Assembly (NCBI GenBank): GCA_022360075.1
Contig: JAKSDN010001076.1
Coordinates: forward strand, 1-6,514
Source: Kiloniellales bacterium
Lineage (GTDB): Bacteria > Pseudomonadota > Alphaproteobacteria > Kiloniellales > JAKSDN01
Length of the DNA stretch: 6,514 bases
Reading direction: 5' to 3'
Of this stretch, positions 1-5,979 are shown piece after piece (positions within the stretch are counted from its first letter, which is position 1; the number at the start of each line of letters is the position of its first letter). Both the position numbers and the translations under genes were made by a program. The notes under the pieces were generated by a model. The model did no database searches, was not told the DNA's origin, and worked only from the letters and a program-made list of their open reading frames with translations.

Positions 1-918
1 CAGGCCCAGGAGTATCGCCGGCTGCTCTACGTCGCCATGACGCGGGCCGAGGATCGGCTTTACGTCGCCGGCTGGAACACCCGCAAGGAGGCGCCCGAGG
101 ATTCCTGGTACCGCTTGGTCGAGGCCGCGATGCCGTCGATCGAAGGCAGCGAGACCGTCGCGTTCGACTTCGCCGAGACGGGCAACGGCGGCGGCGCTTC
201 GGGCTGGCGCTTGGAGCAGCGGCAGACCGCCGCGCCCGAGAAACGCGGGCCCACGGCCGCGCCCTTCGAGCCGCTTGCGCTGCCGGCTTGGGCGCAAAGC
301 CCCGTATCGCCCGAGCCCGCACCGCCACGGCCCCTGGCACCCTCGCGGCCGGTGGCCGACGAGCCGCCCGTCGATTCTCCGCTGGGTCCCGGGGGCGCGG
401 CACGCTTCCAGCGCGGGCTGATCGTCCACCGCCTGCTGCAGAGCCTGCCCGACCTGCCCGCCGGCCGCCGGCGCGAGGCCGGCGCGCGCTATCTGGCGCG
501 CCCGTTACTGAGCCTTGCGGCGGAGGAGCAGGCGGAAATCCTCGAGGAGACGCTGGCGGTGATCGAGGCGCCGGCTCATCGCCACCTGTTCGGACCCGAC
601 AGCCGGCCGGAGGTGCCCCTGGTCGGCCTGCTCGAGGCCGAATCGGCTGGCCATCAGGCGCCCGCCGTGGTCTCCGGACAGCTCGACCGGCTTGTGATCA
701 CCGATCAGGAGATCTTGGTCGTGGACTACAAGACGAACCGGGCGCCGCCCCTTGAAGAAGCTGATGTTCCTGTTTTGTACAAACGACAGATGGCGCTCTA
801 TCGCTCTGTTCTGACGAGGATTTTTCCGGGACGGGCGGTGTCCTGCTGGCTGCTCTGGACACGCGGCCCGCGCCTCATGCAACTCAGCGATGCCGCCCTC
901 GAGCAGCACACGTCTTGA
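1..918 (+). CDS. addA: AddA helicase-nuclease, C-terminal part (5' end outside window)
   Basis: AddA is the helicase-nuclease subunit of the AddAB complex, the functional counterpart of RecBCD. It processes double-strand DNA ends for RecA-dependent repair in the cytoplasm. The reading frame is open from base 1, so the gene starts upstream; 305 residues are visible. Numbering from the first visible codon, residues 4-20 contain EYRRLLYVAMTRAEDRL, the UvrD/Rep superfamily 1 helicase motif VI with its ATP-contacting arginine. A proline-rich linker (about 88-125) follows. The RecB-type PD-(D/E)XK nuclease domain then shows His143 (LIVHRLLQ), Asp229 (GQLDRL), Asp242 and Lys244 (VVDYKTNR), and Gln263 (KRQMALY), so the catalytic set is complete. 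addB would be expected upstream. trxA follows 87 bases after the stop. One oddity is eight consecutive A/T-ending codons at 751-774, unlike the rest of the gene. Identity is secure from the motif VI plus nuclease combination. Confidence 0.95.
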   Translation, partial: QAQEYRRLLYVAMTRAEDRLYVAGWNTRKEAPEDSWYRLVEAAMPSIEGSETVAFDFAETGNGGGASGWRLEQRQTAAPEKRGPTAAPFEPLALPAWAQSPVSPEPAPPRPLAPSRPVADEPPVDSPLGPGGAARFQRGLIVHRLLQSLPDLPAGRRREAGARYLARPLLSLAAEEQAEILEETLAVIEAPAHRHLFGPDSRPEVPLVGLLEAESAGHQAPAVVSGQLDRLVITDQEILVVDYKTNRAPPLEEADVPVLYKRQMALYRSVLTRIFPGRAVSCWLLWTRGPRLMQLSDAALEQHTS

Positions 919-943
919 CGCTCTCGGTCGCTGATCCTTAAGT
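915..943 (+). promoter_or_regulatory. Weak candidate sigma70-type promoter for trxA
   Basis: TTGACG at 915-920, overlapping the addA stop codon, could serve as a -35 box. TTAAGT at 938-943, 17 bases downstream, could serve as a -10 box but matches the consensus at only three of six positions. It lies in the only gap ahead of trxA, 63 bases before its start. trxA may equally be read through from addA. This is a pattern guess only. Confidence 0.25.
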
Positions 944-952
944 TCTTTAAGG
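936..952. repeat. Small AT-rich inverted repeat in the addA-trxA gap
   Basis: CCTTAA (936-941) and TTAAGG (947-952) are perfect inverted copies separated by five bases. This is an AT-rich island in otherwise GC-rich DNA, and it overlaps the candidate -10 box. It could be an operator or a weak hairpin. There is no T tract directly after it, so it is not a convincing terminator for addA. No known regulator site was recognised. Confidence 0.4.
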
Positions 953-1005
953 CTCGAGCCCCGGCGCGCGGATTCGGGTCGGAGAGTGGTCACAGGGGAA
1001 CTAAC

Positions 1006-1326
1006 ATGAGCACATCTGCCGTCACCGACGACAGCTTCGATGACGACGTACTCAAGGCCGCGGGTCCCGTTCTCGTGGACTTCTGGGCCGAATGGTGCGG
1101 TCCCTGCAAGATGATCTCACCAGCGCTCGAAGAAATTGCCGCGGAAATGGACGGCCGCGTATCGATCGCCAAGGTCAATATCGACGAGAACCCGCTGACG
1201 CCGCAGAAATACGGCGTCCGGGGCATCCCGACGCTGATGCTGTTCAAGGACGGCCAGGTCGCCGCCACGAAGGTCGGCGCCCTGCCCAAGGGGCAGCTTG
1301 CGGACTGGGTCGAGTCGGTGATCTGA
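1006..1326 (+). CDS. trxA: Thioredoxin
   Basis: This is a small cytoplasmic dithiol-disulfide oxidoreductase that passes electrons from thioredoxin reductase to targets such as ribonucleotide reductase, peroxiredoxins and methionine sulfoxide reductases. The protein has 106 residues, the normal length for bacterial Trx1. The active site WCGPCK occupies residues 30-35 with Cys31 and Cys34. The strand before it reads VLVDFWAEW. The cis-proline is Pro75 in RGIPTLMLF, followed by the conserved KDG turn (81-83). The ATG is supported by AGGGGA at 994-999, six bases upstream. The gene follows addA on the same strand, as is usual in Alphaproteobacteria, and ends just before a strong terminator. It converges with a gene carrying a peroxiredoxin-like domain, a class of enzyme often reduced by thioredoxin; any link between these two is inference. 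Confidence 0.97.
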   Translation: MSTSAVTDDSFDDDVLKAAGPVLVDFWAEWCGPCKMISPALEEIAAEMDGRVSIAKVNIDENPLTPQKYGVRGIPTLMLFKDGQVAATKVGALPKGQLADWVESVI

Positions 1327-1360
1327 ACGGCGACATTCAGGCGCTTAACGCCAAGTGAGG

Positions 1361-1387
1361 AAACCCCGCCCGAAAGGGCGGGGTTTT
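1361..1387 (+). terminator. Rho-independent terminator of trxA
   Basis: A perfect 11-bp stem, AAACCCCGCCC (1361-1371) pairing with GGGCGGGGTTT (1376-1386), is closed by a GAAA tetraloop and runs into TTTT at 1384-1387. It starts 35 bases after the trxA stop. On the opposite strand only three T residues follow the stem, so it should act mainly on the + strand transcript and give limited protection against transcription arriving from the right. Confidence 0.92.
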
Positions 1388-1477
1388 CGCGTTTGGGCCG
1401 ATGCCAAGGTCACCGATCTGCCCCTGCTACGGCGCACCAACGCCCCATTTCTCTTGCCTTCGAATACCAACCTCTCA

Positions 1478-1508
1478 CCCTCATCCTTCGACAAGCTCAG
1501 CATGAGGG
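1478..1508. repeat. Dispersed palindromic intergenic repeat (TTCGACAAGCTCAG type)
   Basis: Outer arms CCCTCAT (1478-1484) and ATGAGGG (1502-1508) are perfect inverted copies flanking the core CCTTCGACAAGCTCAG. From memory, this core inside CCCTCAT/ATGAGGG arms is a very common dispersed intergenic element in GC-rich Alphaproteobacteria. It is present in many copies per genome and often misread as short peptides containing FDKLSMR or FDKLRMR. Its function is unclear; REP-like folding or transposase-mobilised copies are possibilities. Other copies would have to be found in the full genome to confirm it. Confidence 0.65.
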
Positions 1509-1555
1509 GGACGGGGCCGAACAGGCTCTCAGCAGCAAGGGTCAGGATTGCCGCT

Positions 1556-1584
1556 CCGGCTCAAAACGACCCCAAGTGAGCCGG
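1556..1584. repeat. Perfect 8-bp inverted repeat
   Basis: CCGGCTCA (1556-1563) and TGAGCCGG (1577-1584) flank a 13-base loop. A second possible pairing, GGGTC (1539-1543) with GACCC (1568-1572), uses part of that loop and encloses the first arm, so the two folds exclude each other. Neither is followed by a T tract on either strand. It may be a degenerate repeat or an RNA structure; no family is recognised. Confidence 0.45.
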
Positions 1585-1615
1585 TTCTCCGCCACGCCGA
1601 TGGGTATGAGCGGGG

Positions 1616-1639
1616 GGGTGCCGACCATGCTCGGCGCCC
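1616..1639 (-). terminator. Imperfect hairpin just downstream of the peroxiredoxin/dioxygenase gene
   Basis: GGGTGCCGA (1616-1624) pairs with TCGGCGCCC (1631-1639), nine pairs with one mismatch around a six-base loop. It lies 15 bases beyond the stop of the - strand gene, where a terminator or a 3' stabilising hairpin is expected. On the - strand it is followed by a C run rather than T residues, so intrinsic termination is doubtful. It could be a Rho-dependent 3' end structure. Confidence 0.3.
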
Positions 1640-1653
1640 AAATGTCCCGCCCC

Positions 1654-2784
1654 TCATCTCATCGCGCCGGCTTGCCTTCCGGAGTCGCGCTGGTCCTTGG
1701 TCTGCATGGCCTCGTCGCCGAAGAAGAAGGACAGCAGGACGAAGCGTCGGCCGGCGGTGACCGGCAGGGCCTGGTGGACCAGGGAGCAGGAGAAGATCAC
1801 CGCGTCGCCCGTGCCCGGCCGGTAGAGATGCGGGCCGTATTCGGGAAAGCGCAGGTAGCCGCCCTCGTAATCCTCGGTGTTGAGGTTGAGGGTCATGGCG
1901 AAGCGGCGATGGGCCGAGGACAGGCTGTTGTTGTCGCGGTGCGGAGCGAAGTGGCCGCCGTCGCGCGCCTCGTAGCAGACGATCTTGAACTCCTCGAAGC
2001 TCGTGACCCGGTAGTGATAGGCCTTGTAGATCTCGGGCAGGACCCGGGCCTTGATGGCCACCCGAATGCGGTCGTGCAGCGCCGGGTCGCGGACGTGGTG
2101 GTCGCGGCGCACCTTCAGGCTGGGGTCGAGCTTGACCTTCTGGGCGCCGCCGCGGCTGTCGTGCAGGGTGCCGCTCGGCTCGTTACCGCGCGTCTCGTAG
2201 GCCTCGATCAGCGCGCGGCAGAAATCGCGCTCGAGCACGCGCGGCACGCAGAGCACGGGGGCGACGCCCGGCATTTCCATCGGCGCCGGCTGAGGGCGTG
2301 CCTCGAGCCAGGCGACAAGTGCCTCGGCATGAGCGGGGTCGGTGACGTTGCGGTCGATCTTGAGGATGCGCCGGTTCTCGTCGGCGATGATCGAGGTGAA
2401 GGCGCCGCTGCCCAGGAAGTCGAGCGCGGCGCCCGGGAGGTTGTGGGCAACGCCGTAGCTCTTCGCGGCGACTCCGGTGGGGTCCGACAGCAGGCGGAAC
2501 GGCAGGCCCTGCATGTCGACCGCGGTCGCGTTCGCCTCGACCGTCTCGCCATTGATCGCGAAGACCTGCGCCAGATCGGCGAGCCGCGGGTCGAGCGCGG
2601 CGAAACTGCGCAGGAGCTGCTGGCAGGCGGGCTTGTGGTTGTCGGGATAGAACAGCAGGACGAGCGGCTGGCCGAGCGCATGGGTGTTCAGGGCGACCCA
2701 GCGCGCCATCTGGTCGGCGAGGTTGAACTCGGGCAGGAAGTCGCCGACCTGCAGCTCCCTGACGGCTTGCGGTGCAGGCTGCAT
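1654..2784 (-). CDS. Peroxiredoxin-like domain fused to a 2-oxoglutarate/Fe(II) dioxygenase
   Basis: The 376-residue protein has two domains. Residues about 11-165 resemble AhpC/TSA peroxiredoxins: GDFLPEFNL (14-22), then FYPDNHKPAC (45-54), which places Cys54 where the peroxidatic cysteine sits, and a late strand TSIIADENRRI (130-140). Cys54 is the only cysteine in this domain (1-Cys layout), and Lys51 replaces the usual Thr/Ser. Residues about 175-360 form a prolyl-hydroxylase-like double-stranded beta-helix dioxygenase. His282 and Asp284 (APHRDNN) and His337 (SLVHQALPV) are the iron ligands, and Arg347 (AGRRF) is the likely 2-oxoglutarate anchor. Family members couple 2-oxoglutarate decarboxylation to hydroxylation of a protein or small molecule; the substrate here is unknown. 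No signal peptide or membrane segment is seen, so it is probably cytoplasmic. The ATG is supported by AGAGG at 2795-2791, six bases upstream. It follows folC by 64 bases on the same strand, so it is probably the last gene of that operon. Domain assignment is confident; function is not. Confidence 0.88.
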   Translation of the reverse strand: MQPAPQAVRELQVGDFLPEFNLADQMARWVALNTHALGQPLVLLFYPDNHKPACQQLLRSFAALDPRLADLAQVFAINGETVEANATAVDMQGLPFRLLSDPTGVAAKSYGVAHNLPGAALDFLGSGAFTSIIADENRRILKIDRNVTDPAHAEALVAWLEARPQPAPMEMPGVAPVLCVPRVLERDFCRALIEAYETRGNEPSGTLHDSRGGAQKVKLDPSLKVRRDHHVRDPALHDRIRVAIKARVLPEIYKAYHYRVTSFEEFKIVCYEARDGGHFAPHRDNNSLSSAHRRFAMTLNLNTEDYEGGYLRFPEYGPHLYRPGTGDAVIFSCSLVHQALPVTAGRRFVLLSFFFGDEAMQTKDQRDSGRQAGAMR

Positions 2785-2807
2785 GTCTTGCCTCTCTCCA
2801 GTCCTCT

Positions 2808-2822
2808 CGGCCGGCCGGCCGG
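2808..2822. repeat. GGCC-type self-complementary simple repeat between folC and the dioxygenase gene
   Basis: The 15 bases CGGCCGGCCGGCCGG are repeated, self-complementary GGCC units in the 64-base gap between the folC stop and the next start on the - strand. In RNA they could fold on themselves or pair between transcripts. The tract sits ahead of the downstream gene's ribosome binding site, where it might lower transcription or translation of that gene. It may also be neutral slippage in GC-rich DNA. No T tract follows. Confidence 0.5.
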
Positions 2823-2848
2823 GCGTGACGGCGGCGCGGCGGCGCGCC

Positions 2849-4156
2849 TCAGCCGTTCTCGGTCAGCACATGTCCGATGAGATAGAGCGAGCCGCAGATC
2901 AGAATGCGGCCTGGGGGCTCGCCGCGTTGGGCTGCGCCTTCCAGGATCTCCTCGATCGCCGGCTCGAGACCGTCGTGACGAGAAGCCTCGCGGCCCAGCG
3001 CTTCGACGTGGGCGGCGGCCTCGGACGCGGTCAGGCTCGCCTCGACACCCGGTATCGCCAAGGCATGCAGCGTGTCGGCCAAAGGCACCAGGGGACGCAG
3101 GAAGTCCTCGGTCGCCTTGGTGTTGAGCATGCCATAGATCATGTGCAGCGGGCGGGCGTCCCACTCCGCCGCCACCCGCGCCAGGGCCTGGCCGGCGGCC
3201 GCGTTGTGGGCGCCGTCGAGCCAGAGCTCCCAGCCCGCCGGCAGGCGCTCGACCAGGCGGCCGGTGTGTAAACGTTGCAGCCGGCCCGGCCACTCGACCT
3301 GGCGCAGGCCGTTTGCGATGGCTTGGCTGTCGAGACCGAGCGCGCCGTCGAGGACCTCGGCGCAAGCGACGGCGCAGGCCGCGTTCGCGATCTGATGCTC
3401 GCCCAGCAAGGCGGGGGCCGGATAGAGCCGCTCGCTGTCGCGGCCGCTGAAGCGAAAGCCCTCGTGCGTCGCCTCGAAGTCCCAATCGAGCGCCCCGCGA
3501 TGCAGCGGCGCGTCGACCAGCGCGGCCTGGCGCTCGATGACGGCCAGGGCTTCGGGCCGCTGCGGCGCGATGACCGCCTCGACGGAGGGTTTGAGGATGC
3601 CGGCTTTCTCGAAGGCGATGTCCGCAATGTTCTCGCCGAGGAAGTGAACGTGGTCGATCGAGACCGGCGTGATCACCGTCAGGCGCGGCTGCGCGACGAC
3701 GTTGGTGGCATCGAGTCGGCCGCCCAAGCCGGTCTCCAGCAGCACCACGTCGGCCGGCTCTCGCGCATAGGCGAGGAATGCGGCCGCGGTGGTGATCTCG
3801 AAGAAGGTGATCGGCTCCTCGCCGTTCGCCGCCTCGCATTCCTCGAGCAGCTCGACCAGCGCCGCCTCCTCGATCAGCCGGCCCGCCAGGCGGATGCGCT
3901 CGTGAAAGCGCACGAGATGCGGCGAGGTGTAGACGTGAACGCGTTGCCCGGCCGCCTCCAGAATCGCGCGCAAAAAGGCGATGACCGAGCCCTTGCCGTT
4001 GGTGCCGGCGACGTGGATCACCGGCGGCAAGCGGCGCTCCGGATGGTCGAGGCGTGCGAGCAGGCGCTCGACCCGGCCGAGCGAGAGGTCGATGACCTTC
4101 GGGTGCAGCCGGTTCAGTCGCTCGAGGACGCGGTCACTCGGGCTGGGCGTCGACAC
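2849..4156 (-). CDS. folC: Bifunctional folylpolyglutamate synthase / dihydrofolate synthase
   Basis: FolC adds L-glutamate to dihydropteroate (making dihydrofolate) and then further glutamates to reduced folates, using ATP, in the cytoplasm. From the GTG start it has 435 residues, normal for the Mur-ligase-like family. Seen in order: P-loop GTNGKGS (51-57), TSPHL (77-81), ETGLGGRLDATN (141-152), ITPVSIDH (162-169), FEKAGI (182-187), WPGR (289-292) and LDGAHN (313-318), the last opening the C-terminal glutamate-ligase domain. Start choice: an in-frame ATG at 4204 has GAGAAGG nine bases upstream but would overlap accD by 71 bases and add 16 residues. GTG at 4156 overlaps accD by only 23 bases and gives an N-terminus (MSTPSPSDRVLERL, then HPKVIDLSL) matching the family, though its ribosome site is weak. 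Translation is probably coupled to accD. The product is certain, the start moderately so. Confidence 0.93.
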   Translation of the reverse strand: MSTPSPSDRVLERLNRLHPKVIDLSLGRVERLLARLDHPERRLPPVIHVAGTNGKGSVIAFLRAILEAAGQRVHVYTSPHLVRFHERIRLAGRLIEEAALVELLEECEAANGEEPITFFEITTAAAFLAYAREPADVVLLETGLGGRLDATNVVAQPRLTVITPVSIDHVHFLGENIADIAFEKAGILKPSVEAVIAPQRPEALAVIERQAALVDAPLHRGALDWDFEATHEGFRFSGRDSERLYPAPALLGEHQIANAACAVACAEVLDGALGLDSQAIANGLRQVEWPGRLQRLHTGRLVERLPAGWELWLDGAHNAAAGQALARVAAEWDARPLHMIYGMLNTKATEDFLRPLVPLADTLHALAIPGVEASLTASEAAAHVEALGREASRHDGLEPAIEEILEGAAQRGEPPGRILICGSLYLIGHVLTENG

Positions 4157-5102
4157 CGCTGTCCGGGGCTTCTCGAGGATCTTGGCCGCTGTTTGTCTTG
4201 CCATCTGCCTGAGCCTTCTCGGCTGCGATCAAGGGCACCACGTCGGCGGGCGGCGCCGGCTCGCCGAGCAGCCGGAACAAGCGGATCAACGTCTCGCGGA
4301 GCTCGCTGCGGGCCACGACCATGTCGATCATGCCGTGGTCGAGCAGGTACTCGGCGCGCTGGAAGCCGTCGGGCAGCGTCTCGCGGATGGTCTCCTCGAT
4401 GACCCGCGCGCCGGCGAAGCCGATGACCGCGCCGGGCTCGGCGATCGTGATGTCGCCCAGCATCGCGAAGGAGGCCGAGACGCCGCCGGTGGTCGGATCG
4501 GTCAGCAGCACGACGTAGGGCAGGCCCGCCTCCTTGACCATCTCGACCGCAATCACGCTGCGCGGCATCTGCATGAGCGACAGGATGCCCTCCTGCATGC
4601 GCGCGCCGCCCGAGGAGGGGATCAGCAGCAGCGGCGCTTCCTGCAGCACCGCCAAGCGCGCCGCCGCCAGGATGCCCTCGCCGACCCCGACGCCCATGGA
4701 GCCGCCCATGAAGCCGAAGTCGAAAGCGCCGGTCACCAGCGGCCGTCCGCCGAGCTTGCCGTGGGCGACCAGGATCGCCTCCTTCTCGCCGGACTTGGTG
4801 GCGGCCTCGCGCAGGCGGTCGCTGTAGCGCTTGCTGTCGCGGAACTTCAGCGGGTCGGCCGGCGTCTCGGGCAGCTCGATGACGTTGTAGGCGCCGTCGT
4901 CGAACAGCGACGTGAGCCGCGCCTTCGGTCCGATCCGCATGTGGTAGTTGCAGTGCGGACAGACCCGCTGGTTGCTCTCCAATTCGCGGTGGAAGATCAT
5001 CGCGCCGCAGTTTCGGCACTTCTCCCAGAGATTGTCCGGGACGTCGGCCTTCTTGACCAGCGCCCGGATCTTGGGTCGGACGAAGTTGGAGATCCAGTTC
5101 AT
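4134..5102 (-). CDS. accD: Acetyl-CoA carboxylase carboxyltransferase beta subunit
   Basis: AccD forms the carboxyltransferase half of acetyl-CoA carboxylase with AccA. It moves the carboxyl group from biotinylated AccB to acetyl-CoA to give malonyl-CoA, the first committed step of fatty acid synthesis. The 322-residue protein begins with the expected zinc ribbon, Cys29/Cys32 (EKCRNCG) and Cys48/Cys51 (VCPHCNYH). The crotonase-type carboxyltransferase core shows MGGSMGVGVGE (132-142), SGGARMQEG (164-172), TDPTTGGVSASFA (201-213) and GFAGARV (228-234). The acidic, hydrophilic tail after about residue 290 looks non-conserved, and its DNA is shared with the start of folC. The ATG lies 4 bases after the trpA stop, with GGAG (5115-5112) nine bases upstream inside the end of trpA, so trpA and accD are one transcript. 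accA is not in the window. All core motifs are intact. Confidence 0.97.
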   Translation of the reverse strand: MNWISNFVRPKIRALVKKADVPDNLWEKCRNCGAMIFHRELESNQRVCPHCNYHMRIGPKARLTSLFDDGAYNVIELPETPADPLKFRDSKRYSDRLREAATKSGEKEAILVAHGKLGGRPLVTGAFDFGFMGGSMGVGVGEGILAAARLAVLQEAPLLLIPSSGGARMQEGILSLMQMPRSVIAVEMVKEAGLPYVVLLTDPTTGGVSASFAMLGDITIAEPGAVIGFAGARVIEETIRETLPDGFQRAEYLLDHGMIDMVVARSELRETLIRLFRLLGEPAPPADVVPLIAAEKAQADGKTNSGQDPREAPDSGVDAQPE

Positions 5103-5106
5103 CCGG

Positions 5107-5979
5107 TCAAGCTCCGGCGGAATGCACGCCCTCGGCCAGCGTGGCGACCAGGCCCAGCACGTCCTCGACCAGGCCGGGCTTGGCGCGGCCTTCTTCGTCC
5201 AGGTTCGCCTTGACCCGGTCGACCAGCGCGGAGCCGACTACGGCGGCGTCGGCGACCTTGGCGATCGCCGCGGCCTGCTCGGGAGTCTTGATGCCGAAGC
5301 CCACCGCGACCGGCAGATTGGTGTGGCGCTTGATGCGCGCAACCTGGCCGCCGACGTCGCTGGCCACGGCCTCGCGGGTGCCGGTGATGCCCGTGATCGA
5401 GACGTAGTAGAGAAAACCGGAAGTGTTGGCGAGCACGGCCGGCAGGCGCTTGTCGTCGGTCGTCGGCGTCGCCAGGCGGATGAAGTTCACGCCCGCCTCG
5501 AGCGCCGGCAGGCAGAGTTCCTCGTCCTCCTCCGGCGGCAGATCGACCACGATCAGGCCGTCGGCGCCGGCTGCCTTGAAGTCGCCGAGAAAGGCCTCGA
5601 CGCCGTAGCTGTAGATCGGATTGTAGTAGCCCATGAGGATCACGGGCGTGTCGTTGTCGATGGCCCGGAAGTCGCGCACCATGTCGAGGATCTGGCGCAG
5701 CTTGATGCCATGCTTGAGCGCGCGCTGGCTCGAGGCCTGAACCGAGGGCCCGTCGGCCATGGGATCGGTGAAGGGCATGCCGAGCTCGATCAGATCCGCG
5801 CCGGCCGCGGGCAGGCCCGACAGGATCGTGGCCGAGGTCGCCGGGTCCGGATCGCCGGCGGTGAAGAAGGTGACGAAGCCCTTGCGGCCCTGCGCCCCCA
5901 AGGTCTCGAATCGGCGCCGGATGCGGCCCGAGTCGGCGGCCGCGGTCGGCGCTGCGGCCAGGTCGGCCGCGCCGCTCAA
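5107..5979 (-). CDS. trpA: Tryptophan synthase alpha subunit (TTG start)
   Basis: TrpA cleaves indole-3-glycerol phosphate to indole and glyceraldehyde 3-phosphate and channels indole to TrpB. It is a TIM barrel. The visible motifs are [12 protein letters not shown] (34-45), [18 protein letters not shown] (64-81) with catalytic Glu65 and Asp76 eleven residues apart as in the family, [11 protein letters not shown] in the middle, and the phosphate-binding [11 protein letters not shown] near the end. The frame has no ATG or GTG between the trpB stop and the conserved RIRRRFETL. The best start is TTG at 5979, overlapping the trpB stop as TTGA. That gives 290 residues, slightly long, with an alanine-rich extension of about 17 residues ([17 protein letters not shown]) before the family's usual beginning. 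A GGGGG run seven bases upstream may help ribosome binding, and coupling to trpB termination is likely. The product is certain; the start is inferred. Confidence 0.94.
   Translation of the reverse strand: MSGAADLAAAPTAAADSGRIRRRFETLGAQGRKGFVTFFTAGDPDPATSATILSGLPAAGADLIELGMPFTDPMADGPSVQASSQRALKHGIKLRQILDMVRDFRAIDNDTPVILMGYYNPIYSYGVEAFLGDFKAAGADGLIVVDLPPEEDEELCLPALEAGVNFIRLATPTTDDKRLPAVLANTSGFLYYVSITGITGTREAVASDVGGQVARIKRHTNLPVAVGFGIKTPEQAAAIAKVADAAVVGSALVDRVKANLDEEGRAKPGLVEDVLGLVATLAEGVHSAGA

Larger units (their letters stand above)
1388..1653. other. Noncoding intergenic region with three inverted repeats
   Basis: These 266 bases lie between the trxA terminator and the stop of the convergent peroxiredoxin/dioxygenase gene. 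Open frames cross it, but none shows a ribosome binding site or a recognisable protein. One frame reads through a dispersed palindromic repeat and yields the typical spurious SSFDKLSMR peptide. Besides that repeat (1478-1508) it holds a perfect 8-bp inverted repeat (1556-1584) and an imperfect 9-bp hairpin (1616-1639). No promoter or RNA gene family was recognised. Confidence 0.6.

Noticed and set aside
1355..1579. Possible 74-residue protein downstream of trxA
   Set aside because: It begins just before the terminator stem, lacks a ribosome binding site and reads through the palindromic repeat, giving the usual spurious SSFDKLSMR peptide.
1393..2880. Long + strand open frame of 495 residues opposite the peroxiredoxin/dioxygenase gene
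   Set aside because: It is antisense to a gene with clear domain motifs. The translation is rich in Arg/Ala/Val/Glu/Gly with no recognisable domain, as expected for a shadow frame in GC-rich DNA.
2688..3839. - strand open frame of 383 residues in another frame of folC
   Set aside because: It is arginine/glycine/alanine-rich and out of frame with the P-loop-bearing FolC reading frame, so it is a shadow.
3275..4402. Long + strand open frame of 375 residues opposite folC and accD
   Set aside because: It is antisense to strongly conserved folC and accD sequence and has the low-complexity composition of a shadow frame.
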